DNA from: Drosophila miranda
Taxonomy: Eukaryota; Arthropoda; Insecta; Diptera; Drosophilidae
DNA length: 64,000 nucleotides
Reading direction: 5' to 3'
Assembly (NCBI RefSeq): GCF_003369915.1
Contig: NC_046678.1
Coordinates: 1,798,001-1,862,000 of the forward strand
Shown here: positions 9,371 through 20,866 of the stretch, piece by piece
Layout: every line of letters starts with the position of its first letter
How positions within the stretch are numbered: position 1 is the stretch's first letter
Translations under genes and position numbers: made by a program
Notes under the pieces: model-generated
Told to the model about the DNA's origin: nothing
The model's database searches: none
Seen by the model: the letters and a program-made list of their open reading frames with translations, nothing else

Positions 9371-11591
9371 TGTAATGTGCCAGAAATTCATATTCGTAGA
9401 GGTGTGAGATTGTATGTACGGATGGAGGTTGTACATCAATAGTATAGCAGGATTTCGGAACGTGTACCTCTAGCTATGCTCTAACTAGCTCGCCGGAATG
9501 TCGTGGGATCTTTCCTACTCTCCTATCTGCTATACGAACACATTCGCAAAGATGTTTTAGGTACACTTGATTTAATGTTCAAAAGGAACTCTACAAAAGA
9601 AATCAAAAAGAAAATAATGTGAATTTTAACTAACTGTTTAACCGACTACCGACAAATAGTCAGGCTATATTCCGTCGCTCTTGGGGAACTCAGATGACTT
9701 TGACCCCTTCTCTACCCTCCCTACCTTTGTATGCCGTTTAATCGACAGCATAACCCTAATCGAGCGCATCTTTATTTGATCATCGGACTTCCTCAGGCTC
9801 TACTCAGGACAAACACGAAAGGTTTAATGTTCCATTATTATCTACTAATTATTATTTAATAATTCAAAATTTAAGGGTTTGGACTTCATGGTGTTCCAGA
9901 TAAGTATAAACTTAGCATAAAGTAATTAAATAAAGAAGGAGGAAATAGTAGCAAGTTATACCTAGTTATATGTGTATATGTATATAGGACTTATGTGTAG
10001 AGAATATGGCGTAAAAGAAATTAAATTGGAAAGAAGAGAAAAATATGATAATTATATAACTAGAAGGCAAACGTGAAAGAAAAATTAGTAGCCGATCCGC
10101 TTTAAATTATGGCACGGATATGGTTGTTTTATATACCGGAATAGAAGTTTTATAAGACAGATATATATTTCGAAAATACTCGAGAATTCCGTTTAAGGAA
10201 GTTTCGTAACTCACTCATACTTTATACGAATTATCCGGCGTGTCCGTTGAGCTCAAGGGGCGACATAGGAACATATTCTGAGGAAGGGAGAAAAATTATG
10301 AATATACAGGTCTTCACTTCTAATTCGGATGAAACACCGATTTTCTTTCCATTTCCATACCCGTACGACGACGATTTGCCACTCAACGGCGGATCTTAAA
10401 AAAATGTGGTTTTCATTTGCGCTAATTTCTAATTATGGGTAATTATATACATTATTGGTTTTTTTTTTTCTTTTTAAATCTAGACAATACAAAAATAGTT
10501 AGTGCGTAGCCTAATCTTTAATAAATGGAAAATCTCATGACGAGACTCAAAACTAATACTTTGGTACATTTTCACACGACGACTATTAAACGGCAGTGTG
10601 GATCGCCGCAGAATAATGTTTTATTTTCACAGTTTGAGAGCCACTCCACCCATTGCGAAGAACTACATGCGAAAGCCTTAGCCGCGCGCTTGATTTATAA
10701 GCGAGAAGGGTGACGAGTGCGGCATATTAGTTTCTCCGAATTCGCAAGAAAACTATTCTTCTCGTCTTACTCCAAAATGTACTTCAGCTCAAGTATGCAT
10801 CCACATAACTTCGGGTTTCACTCTAGTATATCTTTGAACGGCTCTTTCTGGTTTATTTGGTTGTAGTTATCGTTGGTTTATGTAGATGCTGGTTCCTGGG
10901 AAATCCGAGGTCTTTCCCAGATCTACTAAGAAATCGATGGACTTTGACGACCTCGTTCTTGGAGGTGTCGAACGTAGTAAGATTTCCAGCCCTATGATAC
11001 GAGACTGTTAAGGCTGTGTCACTATTGTAAGGTCCAAATACCTTTTATTTTTCTTAATCCAAAAGGAATAATGTAGTCCACCAGAACTTCAATTTACTTG
11101 GCACGTGTTTGATTGCACAACGTTTTCAAATTCACTTGTATATATATATTTGTATAAAAAGACACATCCGAATTCGCACAGCTTCACTATAGCACTGATC
11201 TAGCCAGAAGTTCTATTACTTGCATTAGCCCTTACGATCGGAACTTTACCTTCCACAACCAACGGGGTAATCGTACGATTTTAGACAAAGCTTACACCTT
11301 GCTTCCCTAGATAACGGAGTAATCGTACGATGCTAAGCAAAGCTTACACATAGCTTCCACGACTAACGGAGTAATCGTATGATTTCTAGTAAAGCTTTAA
11401 AACATAACTCCCACAAATCCACGCTGCTTCTCTAAATTAGACATTAAGCGCTTCAATGGAAGCTTTAACTACTGCTCTCTTGTAATTGATCTCTTATCTT
11501 GTTTTTGTAAAGAGCAGAGTTAATGTTAAACGCGAGGGCCGTACTTCCCAAGCTGTTCTCTGGAGTTTTAGAGTCACAACTGGCCACTACA
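9371..11591 (-). repeat. 5' LTR of the Ulysses-like element
   Basis: About 2221 bp, from TGTAATGTGCC to GGCCACTACA on the plus strand. It carries the element's promoter by position. It contains a 62-codon open frame at 10525-10713 on the opposite strand that is also in the other LTR (3043-3231); I see no support for it being a gene. Confidence 0.92.
11261..11416. repeat. Three 52-bp tandem repeats inside the 5' LTR
   Basis: Units begin at 11261, 11313 and 11365 with AACGG(G/A)GTAATCGTA. This is the same array as at 3779-3934 in the other LTR. Confidence 0.85.
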
Positions 11592-11595
11592 TACC
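11592..11595. repeat. Target-site duplication TACC, right copy
   Basis: TACC directly after the TACA end of the right LTR. It continues into TCAAATCGCTTA, exactly as the uninterrupted sequence at 19304-19319. Confidence 0.92.
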
Positions 11596-11648
11596 TCAAA
11601 TCGCTTAATGATCAAACAGAAACCATGTTTATTAAAAAACGTGTGCAT

Positions 11649-13045
11649 TTAGCCCAAAATGCGCATCGCGTGATAAACAATTGAGTTGCAAATCGGACAT
11701 GCTGCTTCTATGGAAACGCAGATCTGATTGGCGCAATCCATGCAGAACATATTGTGGCCGCATGGAACCAACGCTGTGGTTACTTCATTTTCGTTGCACA
11801 CAAAGCATTCGCGTTGAATGGATAATTTGTCGGCGCTGGAATTGGGTTGGAATTGAACCAACGGTGCTCTTTGCTGACTGGTACATGATGATTCCTTCAT
11901 GTGACGAGAAATTTTTCTGTTCACAGAGTGTTCGCCCAGACCCAAAAGAGAGTCCGTTGGACTTATGGAGGTTGTGGGTGAGCAATGGGCGGTGGGTATA
12001 GTGTTCGCTGGAAGATTCCAAATGCTCGGCGAGTCCCCAATGCCTTCATCCACATCAATCGAATCGCTTATATTTTTCCATATATTCAATAGTTCTGGAG
12101 GTGTGTTGGCGCTATTGTTTGTGCTCTTTGTCGAAGCGGTTGAGGACGCTGACGAACATGATCGGGTTAGTATATTCGAACCAGAGTTAGAATTCATAGA
12201 TGCAGATGTTGGTGGACAGAATGACAATGTTTTGTTCGTAATACGGTATACATTAGTAACTTTTGCTGGTAGCATTTGTGCTTCACTGGCTGAAAAATTA
12301 TTATCCGATGATGCTGTGGCCAATACAATCGGTGGCATGTCAATGTCAACTAATTCCGACTTCTGATAGCTATTTCTTATATGATGATCTGGCATTAGTT
12401 TCACATTATTCATGTTGAGACTATCCACAGTACCACCGACCATCTTTAGTGTATTATCTCCATAGTCCAGAGCAGGCGAGATAACACTTTTGTAGATGGA
12501 TGACAGTATATCCGAGTTCAGATCATCGTTCAGAAATCGTCCGGAACCAGTTCGAAGAGCAATGTGTGCTTCAATTTGCTTTCTTGCCGTGTCTACGTTG
12601 TCTGGCAAACCAGTCACCTCAAAAATTGGTTCCTTCTCGCGCGATGGTGTGACAATGTATGTTTGTGTCTCCTGCTGGATATGTTTAATTGTGGCACCTT
12701 TGGGTCCAACCACTAGACCCACAACCCGATAAGGTACACGTACCTGTATGGTAACCTGACCGGGCAAACATGGGGGCCCAGACTGCATACGCGACACAGT
12801 GCCTGCATTGCCACCCGATGAACCGGAATCGTTCATATTTCCTGTCAATCCGTTATTGTGACCCTCAATCGAAGGTTTTCGAGATGCTCGTATCAAGCTA
12901 AAGTGATCTGCTGCAGAAAGTATTTCCCGTTTTGCCTTGTTAACGTCTTCTTTGCGACCGGTAACTACAAACACCGGTTCCTCTCCGCGAACTGGAGTCT
13001 TGATGTAAGTATTTGTTTTAGCCCTCAAAGCCTTGATCTTGCACC
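11649..13045 (-). CDS. KH/RING (MEX-3-type) terminal exon, copy 1 with in-frame deletion
   Basis: A duplicate of the terminal coding exon at 19362-20866. The acceptor (TTTAG then GGTGC) is at 13046-13047 as in copy 2. It encodes the rest of KH1 from GCKIKALRAK, a complete KH2 (VGLVVGPKGATIKHI) and a C-terminal C3HC4 RING (CFVCNENE...CGHNMFCMDC...CPIC), ending in AMRILG. Compared with copy 2 it lacks a net 36 residues of Gly-rich linker after KH2 (near 12538), in frame, and has one Lys for Asn change in VNRKISRHM; otherwise the protein is the same by eye. It has no exon 1 of its own: the sequence upstream turns into a LINE at 13951. It could be used as an alternative last exon of the gene starting at 23225, or be a young pseudogene, or an allelic assembly duplicate. 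The retrotransposon sits 57 bp after its stop. Confidence 0.75.
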
Positions 13046-13950
13046 CTAAATATGGAGAAACGGAAATTATCAAACAAAATGCAATCTGTTGATATGTTAG
13101 TCACATACAAAATTCAACCTGTACTGCCTGTTTTAATACCAGCTCTACTCGTTCGCATTTAACACTAAGCTCATCCTATCGGAGCAAAGCAACGTTCAGA
13201 TCACTAAGGGCAAAATAAAACGAGGGGGAACGTTGTGAGTTGCAGCGGACACCGCAACTCTACAGTTATACCCGATACTAAGTCAGTATGGCTCTCCTCC
13301 GGCAGACGCCGCTAATATTGAACGACACGACAAAGAGTGCGTGCGAGAGAGACAGAAAATCAGTCTGAGCGTGACGTCGGGGGCTGCGTAGCCAGTGCAA
13401 ATTGATTTGTTCCTTTTGGCTATATTATCTGATCTGATCCAGATTCAGCAATCTGATAGATATGATCATTATCTATGATTCTGCGTTTTTAGTTTTCTCG
13501 AATGTGCAATATTGTGGATGCAACAGATTTTCGTCCTTTGTGGGGGCGGAAGGGGGTGGGGCGAAATTTTGAGATATACGTTTTAAAGTGAGATCTAACA
13601 GGAGTGCGGATACCAAATTTGGTTACTCTAGCCTTAATAGTCTCTGAGATTTGTGAATATCCCCAGATTTGCATCCTTTGCGGGGGCGGAAGGGGGTGTG
13701 GCGAAATTTTGAAACAAACTCGTCTCGGTCCGATATATAAGGAGTGTGGATACCAAATTTGGTTGCTCTAGCTTTTATAGTCTCTGAGATCTAGGCGCTA
13801 ATGTTTTACTCTAAGCAAAGCCGGCTATGCTACGTGTGTGTTAGAGAGAGACAGGGCGAGAAAAAATGAAATTGTTTTCTGCTGGCTATAATAATTATAC
13901 GATCTGGTTCAGATTTTGCACTCTAGAACATATAGTCATCCTCTACGATT
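13046..13950. repeat. Duplicated intron part with DINE-1/SGM-like repeat, copy 1
   Basis: Matches 20867-21781, with a few short indels near 13427 and 13501. From about 13137 on it is a dispersed repeat also found at 31751, 42118 and 43290. It includes tandem units of roughly 150-180 bp built on GGGGGCGGAAGGGGGTG and ACCAAATTTGGTT. The match to copy 2 ends abruptly at CTCTACGATTC, where LINE sequence begins. Confidence 0.8.
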
Positions 13951-15960
13951 CACATCGATCATAGAAGCGTCCCTTAACTGTAAGGTGTACACCCTAGTAG
14001 CCTTCCTCGACATAGAAGGCGCCTTTAATAACATCCTCCCGACCGCGCTCACGGGTGCACTGACGGATCTGGGGGTTGACTCCCGGACGGTGAGCCTGAT
14101 CGATCAGATGCTACAATGCAGGGCGGTTGAGGCATCACTGGGGACGTCAACGCCCAACAGATTTGTCAGCAGAGGCACCCCGCAGGGCGGAGTCCTCTCG
14201 CCCCTCCTATGGAACGTGGCAGTGAACGAACTGCTGCGAGAGATAGAGGGGGTGGCTGCCGCGTGGTGGAGTATGCGGACGATGTTGCCATAGCATTCTC
14301 CGGTAAATTTCCGCAGACGCTGTGTGAGTGCCTGACAAGCACACTCATGAAGATGTCAAAATGGGCAGACAAATGCGATCTAGGCGTCAACACGTCTAAA
14401 ACGGAACTGGTACTTTTCACTAGGAAGTACAAAGTTCCGGCACTGATTCCCCCAAGACTATGTGGGAAAGTGCTAGTCTTCAGCAACAACGCCAAGTATC
14501 TTGGCCTAATTCTCGATAGAAAGCTCGACTGGAAATTGAGCATAGAGGATAGAGTAAAGAAGGCCACAGTGGCCCTCTATACTTACAGGAAAGCCATCGG
14601 ACTAAAATGGGGAATGACCCCCTATATAGTTCGGTGGCTTTACACCGCCATCATACGACCGATCATGCTCTATGGAGTGGTGGTATGGTGGCCAGCCCTA
14701 GACAAAAGGACATGCCTCAATAAATTTAGCAGAGTTCAACGCATGACAGAGCTATGCATAAGCGGCGGGCCACGCACTACCCCAGGGGAAGTCCTGGATA
14801 CTGTGCTGGACCTCCTCCCTGTAGATCTCATGGGCACTCGGGAATTCTGACGAGACTCCCGCAATTACCTGAGAGGACAGATTATTGTATCCCTAGTGAT
14901 CAACTCTCGATGCCTTTCCAGGTATCAATCCCACCTAGGGAGGACTGGGAGATGGGCGAACCAGGACCCGCAAATGCGGTTCACTTCTACACTGATGGCT
15001 CAAAGTTAGACGGCCGCGTGGGAGGCGGAGTCTACTGCAGCGAGCTGAACATCAGTCATTGCTTCAGGCTCCCGGACCACTGCAGTGTGTTCCAAGCGGA
15101 GGTTGTAGCCATCAAGGAGGCCATTTCTATCGTCTCCAAACTCCTTCTAGACACGCACATAGTGGGCGTTTTCTCGGACAGCCAAGCAGATATTAAAGCT
15201 TTAGGCTCAATATCGTTGAACTCAGCGACTGTAAATGACTGCCGCAGGTCTCTGCACGAGATCGCAGAGTAGTTCCTTATTTGGGTCCCAGGCCACAGGG
15301 ACATCAAGGGGAACGACGCCGCCGACGAGCTAGCCAGGCAGGGTACTACGATTCCTCTCCTATCGGAGAGGAAAGGTAGTGATGCCTCTGGCTACGTGCA
15401 GGCTCCTCACGCACGAATTGTTCGAGCAAAAAGCCAATAGGAGATAGCAGCAAACCGTTTCCTGTAAAGTCTCAAGATTGATATGGCCATATTGATCGAA
15501 GAAGCGCTCAGCCGAGCTGTATAGACTCAGCAGAGCACAGTGCTCTGCAGTTACTCGAGCCATTACGGGACACTGGCAGATCGGCACTCATGCCTCTAGA
15601 CTGTCAATCCCTCATAACTTCTGCAGGCGTTGTCGCGACGAGGCAGAGGAGGAATCGGTCCCCCCTTCTTCTGCCACTGCCCGGCCCTTGAAAATCGTCG
15701 TCTCCGTATTCTCGGGGCCGCTTTCCTCGCGGACATTTCGGACCTGTCCGAAATCAAACCAGGGACCTTGTCCAAATTCATCCAAGCCTCCGGATGGGAC
15801 TGCCCTTAATTTGCAACAGCTTGAGGCATTGAGAAGGGGCACACGCCCATGCGGCATCCCAACGGACCTTTTTACAGGTCCAAGTGAGCTTGGGGGGGGG
15901 GGGGGGTTTCATCACTCCCCCAGGCTACCGCCTGAACCTAACCTAACCTAACCTAACCAA
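13951..15960 (+). mobile_element. 5'-truncated LOA/I-type LINE, degenerate
   Basis: It begins in the middle of RT. AFLDIEGAFNN (motif A) and GTPQGGVLSPLLWN (motif B) are in the first frame, 13951-14290. A 1-nt loss in a G run near 14247 moves motif C (EYADDVAIAF) into the frame ending at 14850. Another shift leads to an RNase H domain (YTDGSK, FQAEVVAI, FSDSQAD) that meets an in-frame TAG at 15270 and continues as WVPGHRDIKGNDAADELA. A LINE with RNase H after RT fits the LOA/I group, for example Bilbo or Trim of obscura-group flies (from memory). The 3' end has a 15-G run (15892-15906) and a short CCTAA array (about 15935-15958). Confidence 0.85.
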
Positions 15961-16206
15961 ACAAGCGATGAGAGCAAACTATCAGCTGTAGATACCATCA
16001 GATACACGCCTCCAGACTGTCAATCATTCACAATGACTTCTGCAGAAGTCTCGGTTGTTAAGTCGGTTCTCCACTTCTTCTGCTACTGCCAGGCACTAGC
16101 AGGGACTTTGGTTTCTCGGGGTTCCATTTCTCACCAAACCAAAGATGCTGTCGAAATACATTCAAGCCACCAGATGGGACCGCGCTTAAACAACAATAAC
16201 AATACC
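15961..16206 (+). mobile_element. 3' end of a second, related LINE
   Basis: The piece CCAGACTGTCAATCATTCAC...GGGACCGCGCTTAA aligns by eye, with many changes and gaps, to 15598-15810 of the preceding LINE. It ends in its own tail of AAC/AATA units (16189-16205). It is therefore an older, more decayed member of the same family, directly abutting the CCTAA tail of the first. Confidence 0.6.
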
Positions 16207-16225
16207 CATAACGATATGGTGATAC

Positions 16226-16501
16226 TCGTAGTTAACATGCTAGACACCGTATTGGAGTTAAAGGAACTTTATCGTCGTAAGCTCAATAAACTTAAACGTT
16301 GCTCTAGCGCATCAGCCATAACCTTTTTTCAGAAAATATTAAGAATCAGAGGAAGCTGATGGCATTAACCGTTATGAGTTGTTTTGACGCCAAGTCCGGA
16401 TCGAGACCCTAGAGAATCGGAGGCGTCGATCAGAGTCATTGATGCACCAGTCTCGACGGCAACGAAAGCTTGCAGATGCTTTAATCCGTTACTCCGTGTA
16501 A
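16226..16501 (+). pseudogene. Coding-like relict, unidentified
   Basis: Two frames look coding. One at about 16236-16359 gives a basic helical stretch (LELKELYRRKLNKLKR) and ends at TGA. The other at 16343-16501 gives an acidic start (ESEEADGINRYELF), a TGA at 16385-16387 in a C context, then a 37-codon Arg-rich tail (LENRRRRSESLMHQSRRQRK) to TAA. Together they resemble the C terminus of a real protein broken by a frameshift and a stop. I do not recognise the family. The upstream side is cut by LINE sequence, so this may be a truncated gene end. Confidence 0.35.
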
Positions 16502-17864
16502 AAAGAAGTCAACGCATATTTCCGAAAAATTTATTATATAACCATTTAGGGATACATTGCTATGTATATATATTTATTTTCATATATATTTCTCATATAA
16601 AGTTAAGGTTCTCGGCATTTATGTCTTGGTATGGTTACTAATCTGTAAAAAGAGTAAGCCGATTAAAGTCGATTTATGAAATGTACTTTTAAGATATTAT
16701 ATTTTTTCTCGAACACAATACGGATAATTTATAATATATATATTTTCTTTAAGGAGCAACTTACTTAACCTTATACTTAATATTTAAATATTTATATATT
16801 TATAGATATATATTTTTATATATAATATAAGTATGTTAAATATATCTTTCTGTTCTTTTTAAATTATTGATTTATATATTAATGTACCTTTCCCGTTTAC
16901 ATTTGTAAAATATTCGTTGTAAATATACTAACCGCCCTCTATTAGAAGTTTAATGTAAAACCTTATATACTGAGTAAAAAAATATTTTTTCGCAGTTTGG
17001 TTGTGTACGTACATATGTATGTATGTATAACCGTTCCGAAAAACTTGAAAATTAATTTTAGCTTCGGCCTAATAACAAAAAAAATAATATGAAAGGGAAC
17101 TATTCGAATTTGGGTATAATTAAATATGAAACATGGAAGACTATCTTGGAAAAGTGTTGCAAGACTTAAGTACAAAAAGAAAAAAAAGCTATCGTCTTAA
17201 ATCGGTGGCAGTAGATACTAAATCTGAATTTTGAAAATTATGTGAATTAGAGTTACATTTTCTTCTAGGAGGTAAACAGAAGCTTGTCTTTGATTACCTA
17301 ACATAAATTTCCACTTTCTCTACAGCACTCTCATATCGATTCATTGTCAGTAGCACCCAAAATTCTTAAGACCATATTTTTTTCAGAGACCATTTTGTCG
17401 AAATTATTAACATATTATAATTGAAACACTCGACTAGCAGTTCATTGGCAAGAGTAGCATAGTATCGTCGTCATATCAGACTTTAAGTCATTCTCCAGCT
17501 GTGACAAACAAAAAGGAATATTTTATTAATAAAATAAATAGAAAATCTATATTCTAATTTTAAACAGTTAACTGATTAGAACAAAAACAAATAAATATTG
17601 AAAAGATGACTGAAACTTTTCTTTGTTGATGAACCAAAGATAAGATAAATTATATATATTTTCCAAAATGTACTTTGTATTTGGCCCAGTCATTTAAAAA
17701 ATAATCCTTCACTATATTACTTTGATTCTATAGATAATTTATTCTGAAATACTGATCCTTCGTATTTATGGGAACGTACTGTACCTATGTCTTACATTAG
17801 TATCATATCTTACGAAAAATATTATTTTACGGCTTTTAAAATCATAGAAAATGTATGTATATAT

Positions 17865-17901
<37 letters not shown>

Positions 17902-17911
17902 TAATATATAT

Positions 17912-17942
<31 letters not shown>

Positions 17943-17955
17943 CATATTTCACATA
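16502..17955. other. AT-rich spacer
   Basis: Low-complexity AT-rich sequence with TATG/CATA runs and no coding potential that I can support. It ends in the TA-rich microsatellite next to the duplicated block. Confidence 0.6.
17868..17945. repeat. TA-rich microsatellite at the duplication edge
   Basis: Interrupted (TA)n tract with several TACATA interruptions. It directly precedes the left edge of copy 2 of the duplicated block (17956). Confidence 0.9.
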
Positions 17956-19361
17956 TCTTGTATGATTTAATAATAAATTAAATTGTTCTATTTAAATTTG
18001 ATGTATTTGTAATAATGCTAAATGTATTTTTTGCGCGTTCAATAATTTTTATTTAGTCTCACTCGTTTGTATCTTTGACCTTTCAAATTTTTTTAAAATC
18101 AAATATAATAACTTGGAGAAAACAGCCTCTAGTAAGATAATGTGGACTAGATATATGTATTCCTACAATCTTGGGTAATCTTAAAATGTTCATACTTCAT
18201 GTATGTATAACAAAAGTGTAGTTTTGAAACAGAACAGGAGTCAGAAAATGTATCTAATGTAACTTCTCTAATATACTGCGCAATAGACACTGTATTATCA
18301 ATATTAAATATGATTGACTATAAATATATAAGTCTTTTTATTCACATTAATCGTAAGCTTTATATAGGTAGTTGTCTCATGTTGCTCATACATATTATTA
18401 CATCATATTTATAAATAAATATAATTTTTATATGATATTTGTGTCTGACATTATCTATGTTTGCATATGTGCTGGTCTTAATATTTATGCCTATTTATCA
18501 GTCAACTTATTTTGTATTACTTCTTTTCTGTAAACTAGTGTCGTACATTCAGGGTTTAGACCCAATTTAATTTTGAAATTTTATTTTTTATAAATTTTTC
18601 TTTCTTTAGTGCGAGAATTGCCATTATCGCTTAATATTTGTGTCCTACATATGTATGTATGTATGTATTTATGTGTATGTCGTTTAAAAATGTTACTAGA
18701 ATATGATAACCATCAAAATCTATTTTTTATATTGTTTTAAAAAAATTTTTGAAACGTATTCTTTTTAAAACATACAAAATGCAATACAAAAATAGGACCT
18801 TATCATTTTTTTTTAAAGAGAATAAAAGAGGTTTTTCAACAACATACTGGTACCACTTTACCGTTCATTCAACAAAACCGCTGTGCAGAATTGAAAGGGA
18901 CGAAAAAGCAATCTGACATTCTAAGTGATAGAAAACGAAAAAATTTAAATAAAATATTTTTTGTGTAAGTGCTAGCAACGCAGATGTATTAAAAAGGATA
19001 CTGTCAATTTAGAAAACAAATTTCGGCATTGCATCAGATAGTTCTGATGATTAAGGTTCTGTAGTTACACATGTATGTTTGATACAAATGTATGCAGAAA
19101 ATACAATATTAAGAAAAAACAAAATAATCGCTTTATATCGACTCAGCAGATGAGGTCTGTGCGTTGCAAGCTTCTGGTAAAAATCATAACAAATACATAT
19201 GTCAAAAAGGGACGATTATTACTTTGAATGATTTCGTTTAAGTTAAATCAATAATCAACAAATCTAAAAAATATTCGAATAATTTTAGGAATTAACTTGG
19301 ATTGTACCTCAAATCGCTTAATGATCAAACAGAAACCATGTTTATTAAAAAACGTGTGCAT
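17956..19361 (-). repeat. 3' UTR and flank of the KH/RING gene, copy 2
   Basis: Contiguous with the stop codon at 19362 and nearly identical to 538-1893 plus 11592-11648. It contains the intact, unoccupied retrotransposon target TACC at 19304-19307. Several AATAAA-like signals occur, so the polyadenylation site cannot be fixed. Confidence 0.85.
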
Positions 19362-20866
19362 TTAGCCCAAAATGCGCATCGCGTGATAAACAATTGAGTT
19401 GCAAATCGGACATGCTGCTTCTATGGAAACGCAGATCTGATTGGCGCAATCCATGCAGAACATATTGTGGCCGCATGGAACCAACGCTGTGGTTACTTCA
19501 TTTTCGTTGCACACAAAGCATTCGCGTTGAATGGATAATTTGTCGGCGCTGGAATTGGGTTGGAATTGAACCAACGGTGCTCTTTGCTGACTGGTACATG
19601 ATGATTCCTTCATGTGACGAGAAATGTTTCTGTTCACAGAGTGTTCGCCCAGACCCAAAAGAGAGTCCGTTGGACTTATGGAGGTTGTGGGTGAGCAATG
19701 GGCGGTGGGTATAGTGTTCGCTGGAAGATTCCAAATGCTCGGCGAGTCCCCAATGCCTTCATCCACATCAATCGAATCGCTTATATTTTTCCATATATTC
19801 AATAGTTCTGGAGGTGTGTTGGCGCTATTGTTTGTGCTCTTTGTCGAAGCGGTTGAGGACGCTGACGAACATGATCGGGTTAGTATATTCGAACCAGAGT
19901 TAGAATTCATAGATGCAGATGTTGGTGGACAGAATGACAATGTTTTGTTCGTAATACGGTATACATTAGTAACTTTTGCTGGTAGCATTTGTGCTTCACT
20001 GGCTGAAAAATTATTATCCGATGATGCTGTGGCCAATACAATCGGTGGCATGTCAATGTCAACTAATTCCGACTTCTGATAGCTATTTCTTATATGATGA
20101 TCTGGCATTAGTTTCACATTATTCATGTTGAGACTATCCACAGTACCACCGACCATCTTTAGTGTATTATCTCCATAGTCCAGAGCAGGCGAGATAACAC
20201 TTTTGTAGATGGATGACAGTATATCCGAGTTCAGATCATCGTTCAGAATCTGTGTTAATGAATTTATTGTTGGCTGTGTCCCATATTCCTGCGTTTCGAG
20301 CGATTCACATCCTAGTCCGGCACCGTCTCCGGTACCGGCACCGCCAGCACCATTTCCAGGTCCGGAACCAGTTCGAAGAGCAATGTGTGCTTCAATTTGC
20401 TTTCTTGCCGTGTCTACGTTGTCTGGCAAACCAGTCACCTCAAAAATTGGTTCCTTCTCGCGCGATGGTGTGACAATGTATGTTTGTGTCTCCTGCTGGA
20501 TATGTTTAATTGTGGCACCTTTGGGTCCAACCACTAGACCCACAACCCGATAAGGTACACGTACCTGTATGGTAACCTGACCGGGCAAACATGGGGGCCC
20601 AGACTGCATACGCGACACAGTGCCTGCATTGCCACCCGATGAACCGGAATCGTTCATATTTCCTGTCAATCCGTTATTGTGACCCTCAATCGAAGGTTTT
20701 CGAGATGCTCGTATCAAGCTAAAGTGATCTGCTGCAGAAAGTATTTCCCGTTTTGCCTTGTTAACGTCTTCTTTGCGACCGGTAACTACAAACACCGGTT
20801 CCTCTCCGCGAACTGGAGTCTTGATGTAAGTATTTGTTTTAGCCCTCAAAGCCTTGATCTTGCACC
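19362..20866 (-). CDS. CG11360: KH/RING MEX-3-type RNA-binding protein, terminal exon (copy 2, intact)
   Basis: Joined to exon 1 at 22538 with a split Gly codon (CAG G / GG TGC), restoring the KH1 loop GRQGCKIK. The exon encodes the rest of KH1 (to about HFSLIRASR), KH2 (QVTIQVRVPYRVVGLVVGPKGATIKHI), a Gly-rich linker, a long Ser/Asn/Thr-rich region and a C-terminal C3HC4 RING. This layout, two KH domains plus C-terminal RING, defines MEX-3 proteins: cytoplasmic RNA-binding regulators of mRNA translation and stability with a possible ubiquitin-ligase role. The symbol is given as the D. melanogaster dot-chromosome homologue from memory. The acceptor lies at 20867-20868. With exon 1 the protein is about 730 residues. 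Confidence 0.88.

Larger units (their letters stand above)
1894..11591 (-). mobile_element. Ulysses/Osvaldo-like LTR retrotransposon, nearly full-length but defective
   Basis: A 9.7-kb element on the minus strand. It has long LTRs (about 2.2 kb), TGTA...TACA ends, a 4-bp target duplication, a tRNA-Lys-type primer site at 9348-9365, a leader of about 580 bp (8766-9347), Gag with RING and zinc-knuckle regions, then protease, reverse transcriptase, RNase H and integrase. LTRs of about 2.1 kb with a tRNA-Lys primer site are what I recall for Ulysses of D. virilis, and the 4-bp duplication is known for its relative Osvaldo. There is no env-like frame between integrase and the 3' LTR. The coding region is broken by frameshifts near 7440, 6366, 6245 and 4945 and by a deletion between RNase H and integrase. 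The two LTRs differ by only about a dozen substitutions plus a few indels by eye, so insertion was recent. No good polypurine tract is visible beside 4109. Confidence 0.9.

Noticed and set aside
12000..12370. Long plus-strand frames across the KH/RING exons (for example 11965-12366 and 19624-20079)
   Set aside because: They are antisense shadows of the conserved coding exon on the minus strand.
17787..17981. 64-codon ORF in TA-rich DNA
   Set aside because: It is a product of the microsatellite (Tyr/Ile repeats), not a gene.
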